Assembly (NCBI GenBank): GCA_963747005.1
Contig: CAVVDT010000003.1
Location: forward strand, 372,001 to 436,000
DNA: 64,000 bases
Source of the DNA: CAVVDT01 sp963747005
GTDB taxonomy: Bacteria > Pseudomonadota > Alphaproteobacteria > Rhizobiales > Aestuariivirgaceae
Reading direction: 5' to 3'
Of the stretch, positions 62,425-64,000 are shown piece after piece. Made by a program: the position numbers and the translations under genes. The notes beneath the pieces were generated by a model that was given only the letters and a program-made list of their open reading frames with translations, had not been told where the DNA came from and did not search any database. Numbering within the stretch: position 1 is the stretch's first letter; every line of letters starts with the position of its first letter.

Positions 62425-63430
62425 AATCTGGCAAAGTTCCGGCATCGCGCTTCTCGATCCCGACGAGCGCGGCTGGCTGAAGGTCACGCCGGATTTCCTG
62501 CGCGCCTTCCTGTCGCGGCCCGAACTGCAGCCGGTGGAGCATTCCTGCGATGCCGAAGTCGCCCTCTACGGCCGCCTGCTGGACGATCCTTACGACCCGG
62601 TGTCGACATCCGACCTGGTGCGTCTCGCCGATGCCGATGCCCGCGACAACTACCGCATCTTTCTTGCCCTGCGCGACCTTTTGGAGACCGAGGGCACGCT
62701 GGAGGGAGCCTGGCTCAGGCTCGCCCGCCACGGCAACCGCTCGATCGCCCCGCTGTTCGTCGACCAGCTTGTGCATGCCATCCTCGCCGGTGCCCTGAAA
62801 GGCATCGAGGATCCCATGCGCTGGCGCGCCGCCGAACTGTTCTTTCGCGACCAGTCGGTCTCGACCGAAGGCGGCGGTCTGATGCTGGCCGATGACGAGA
62901 TCGTCTCCATGCACGCCTCGTCCATGGGGTTCGGCGGTCTCGGCCAGCTCGTTGCCGAGGCCGCAACGCCGTTGCGCCGTGTCGAGCTCGACGTCATCGA
63001 CGATGACAACAAGGCGCTCTACTGGGAGCGCTCGGACCGCTTCGATACCGTGATCGATTTCCGCTTTACCCAGCCTGCCAACGACGCCTTTGCGCGGGTG
63101 ATCGAACTGTGGCTGAAGCATCTCCTCGGTCTTGCCGTCAGGGTCGAGCCGCGCCAGCGCATCGACGATGACGACTGGGCCTGGCACATCGGGCTCGACA
63201 GCGAGGCGAGCCGCCTGCTGGATCGGCTCTATGAAGGTCGGGAATTGACCTTTGACGAGGCAAGCGCCATCATCGGCCTGTTCCGCATGCAGGTGCTGGA
63301 TGAAAGGCGGATCGCCGCCCGGGTCAGGGGCAAGCCCATCTATCTGGCGCTGGCCAGATCGCCGGCCGGAAAGGTCAAGATGAAGCCGCAGAACCTCATC
63401 GTCAATCTGCCGATCGAGGAACCGCAATAG
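62417..63430 (+). CDS. DUF6352 family protein
   Basis: 337-residue soluble protein of the DUF6352 type, beginning IWQSSGIALLDPDERGWLKV and with TPDFLRAFLSRPEL. No cofactor motif or membrane segment visible. The linkage DUF6494-ligase-like-DUF6505-DUF6352 behind fdh suggests a shared accessory function. Confidence 0.8.
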   Translation: MVEIWQSSGIALLDPDERGWLKVTPDFLRAFLSRPELQPVEHSCDAEVALYGRLLDDPYDPVSTSDLVRLADADARDNYRIFLALRDLLETEGTLEGAWLRLARHGNRSIAPLFVDQLVHAILAGALKGIEDPMRWRAAELFFRDQSVSTEGGGLMLADDEIVSMHASSMGFGGLGQLVAEAATPLRRVELDVIDDDNKALYWERSDRFDTVIDFRFTQPANDAFARVIELWLKHLLGLAVRVEPRQRIDDDDWAWHIGLDSEASRLLDRLYEGRELTFDEASAIIGLFRMQVLDERRIAARVRGKPIYLALARSPAGKVKMKPQNLIVNLPIEEPQ

Positions 63431-63452
63431 GCCTTCAAGGAGGGAAGTCGTC

Positions 63453-63779
63453 TTGGAAGCGCAGCCTGTCCATTTTCTCGACCGCCGCCGGGCGCGGGCC
63501 CTCGCCGGCCTGATCGCGCTGGCCGCACTCCTGGCCATGGCGCAGGTCTGGCACGCCGCCAGCAACCTCGATCCCACCGGCCGGCCGCTCAACGCCACGG
63601 CCAGCGCCCTCTCCGATCCTTCCGGCAATGCGAAATTCAATGCCTGCAAGGCCGAGCGCACCGCCGATGTCGACCGCCTTCTGGCCGATGGCCTCATAAC
63701 CAAAGCCCAGCACGCCGACTACCGCGAGAGGGCGGTCGCCACCTGCGCCGGCCAGTTCCCGCCGGCCAAGGCCAACTGA
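63453..63779 (+). CDS. Small membrane-anchored protein
   Basis: 108-residue protein with an N-terminal signal anchor (about 13-34, ALAGLIALAALLAMAQVW) and an outer domain with two cysteines (FNACKAERT and VATCAGQFP) that could form a disulfide. TTG start at 63453 is supported by AAGGAGGG 7 bases upstream. Last gene of the plus-strand fdh run. No family recognised. Confidence 0.7.
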   Translation: MEAQPVHFLDRRRARALAGLIALAALLAMAQVWHAASNLDPTGRPLNATASALSDPSGNAKFNACKAERTADVDRLLADGLITKAQHADYRERAVATCAGQFPPAKAN

Positions 63780-63825
63780 GGAAACGTCCGGCCCGCAGGC
63801 GAAACCCGGCCGGCCACTGAAGATA

Positions 63826-64000
63826 TCAGTCGTCCATCAGGAAATCGTCCACATCGAGCGTCTTGCCGACGGCCTTTGCCTCGGCCTCGGCCTTGACATA
63901 ATCCTCCGTGGTGCGGATGCGCGGCCGCGGTTGCGCACCTCCGCCGAGGGCGTCGGCCTGCGCCTCGATGCGGCATTTATCGCACATGCGGATGAGCCTT
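63826..64000 (-). CDS. Small cysteine-containing protein, partial or near right edge
   Basis: The minus-strand frame ends with TDDFLMDD-like sequence (LDVDDFLMDD, stop at 63826-63828). An ATG at 63987 gives a 53-residue protein starting MCDKCRIEAQADALGG. The frame stays open to the window edge, so the true start may lie outside. A CXXC pair near the start hints at metal binding. Convergent with the preceding gene. Confidence 0.5.
   Translation of the reverse strand, partial: RLIRMCDKCRIEAQADALGGGAQPRPRIRTTEDYVKAEAEAKAVGKTLDVDDFLMDD

Overview
The window is high-GC DNA from an alphaproteobacterium, most likely of the order Hyphomicrobiales (Rhizobiales). The main evidence is the gene block ccmI-ccmE-ccmF-ccmH-degP-two-component pair-glnE-PleC-like kinase, which recalls the cycHJKL/degP/feuPQ/glnE region of rhizobia. 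Supporting evidence is a heterotetrameric sarcosine oxidase, alphaproteobacterial REP-type palindromes, and a formate dehydrogenase locus carrying alphaproteobacterial DUF families. I cannot place the genus. No tRNA, rRNA, CRISPR array, prophage or complete insertion sequence was seen. Coding density is high and most genes are tightly packed, often with ATGA-type overlaps.

Layout. (1) 1-3860, minus strand: soxB-soxD-soxA of sarcosine oxidase; soxA runs off the left edge. (2) 4104-12404, plus: cytochrome c maturation (ccmI, ccmE, ccmF, ccmH), a DegP/HtrA periplasmic protease and an OmpR-type two-component system. (3) 12486-20121: glnE, then a small stress-type module (EF-hand protein, ECF sigma factor, membrane protein that may be its anti-sigma factor, CpxP/ZraP-like protein), then a convergent PleC/DivJ-like sensor kinase. 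(4) 20230-22884: pepN. (5) 22957-29541: a LysR regulator with a D-amino-acid dehydrogenase, divergent from an operon of flavin reductase, HpaB-type monooxygenase, RidA-like protein, Rieske oxygenase and DUF1028 protein; this looks like an uncharacterised aromatic or amine catabolic route. (6) 29542-30860: a 1.3-kb non-coding stretch with a near-consensus minus-strand promoter reading into a hairpin-rich segment (candidate small RNA) and a cluster of paired REP palindromes. (7) 30861-34223: TPR protein, NTF2-like protein, ArgE-type deacetylase and LysR regulator. (8) 34328-49968: purine catabolism from guanine to ureidoglycolate (guaD, xdhABC, membrane urate oxidase, uraH, uraD, puuE, alc, allA) plus a BMP-type nucleoside/purine ABC importer. 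(9) 50038-52977: DedA-like protein, IclR regulator, Mrp/ApbC. (10) 52975-53244: a 270-bp MITE-like inverted-repeat element. (11) 53395-64000: a Tat-exported formate dehydrogenase locus (TorD-like chaperone, small Tat protein, alpha, beta, lipoprotein, gamma, WD40-cytochrome c fusion), followed by a 40-residue membrane peptide, DUF6494, a degenerate lipoate/biotin ligase homologue, DUF6505, DUF6352 and two small proteins.

How the parts work together. Guanine is deaminated to xanthine, xanthine is oxidised to urate by XdhAB (with XdhC for cofactor maturation), and urate is oxidised by the membrane PuuD-type enzyme. UraH and UraD then give allantoin, and PuuE, Alc and AllA yield glyoxylate and urea. 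The importer probably supplies the purine or nucleoside. The xdhB reading frame carries a one-base insertion at about 36335, so as written the xanthine step is broken. The ccm genes would mature the c-type cytochromes encoded here, namely the urate oxidase haem domain and the WD40-cytochrome c protein next to formate dehydrogenase.

The most promising uncharacterised systems are the formate dehydrogenase extension (59.4-64 kb), the monooxygenase/Rieske/DUF1028 operon (25.2-29.5 kb) and the candidate minus-strand small RNA near 29.9 kb.
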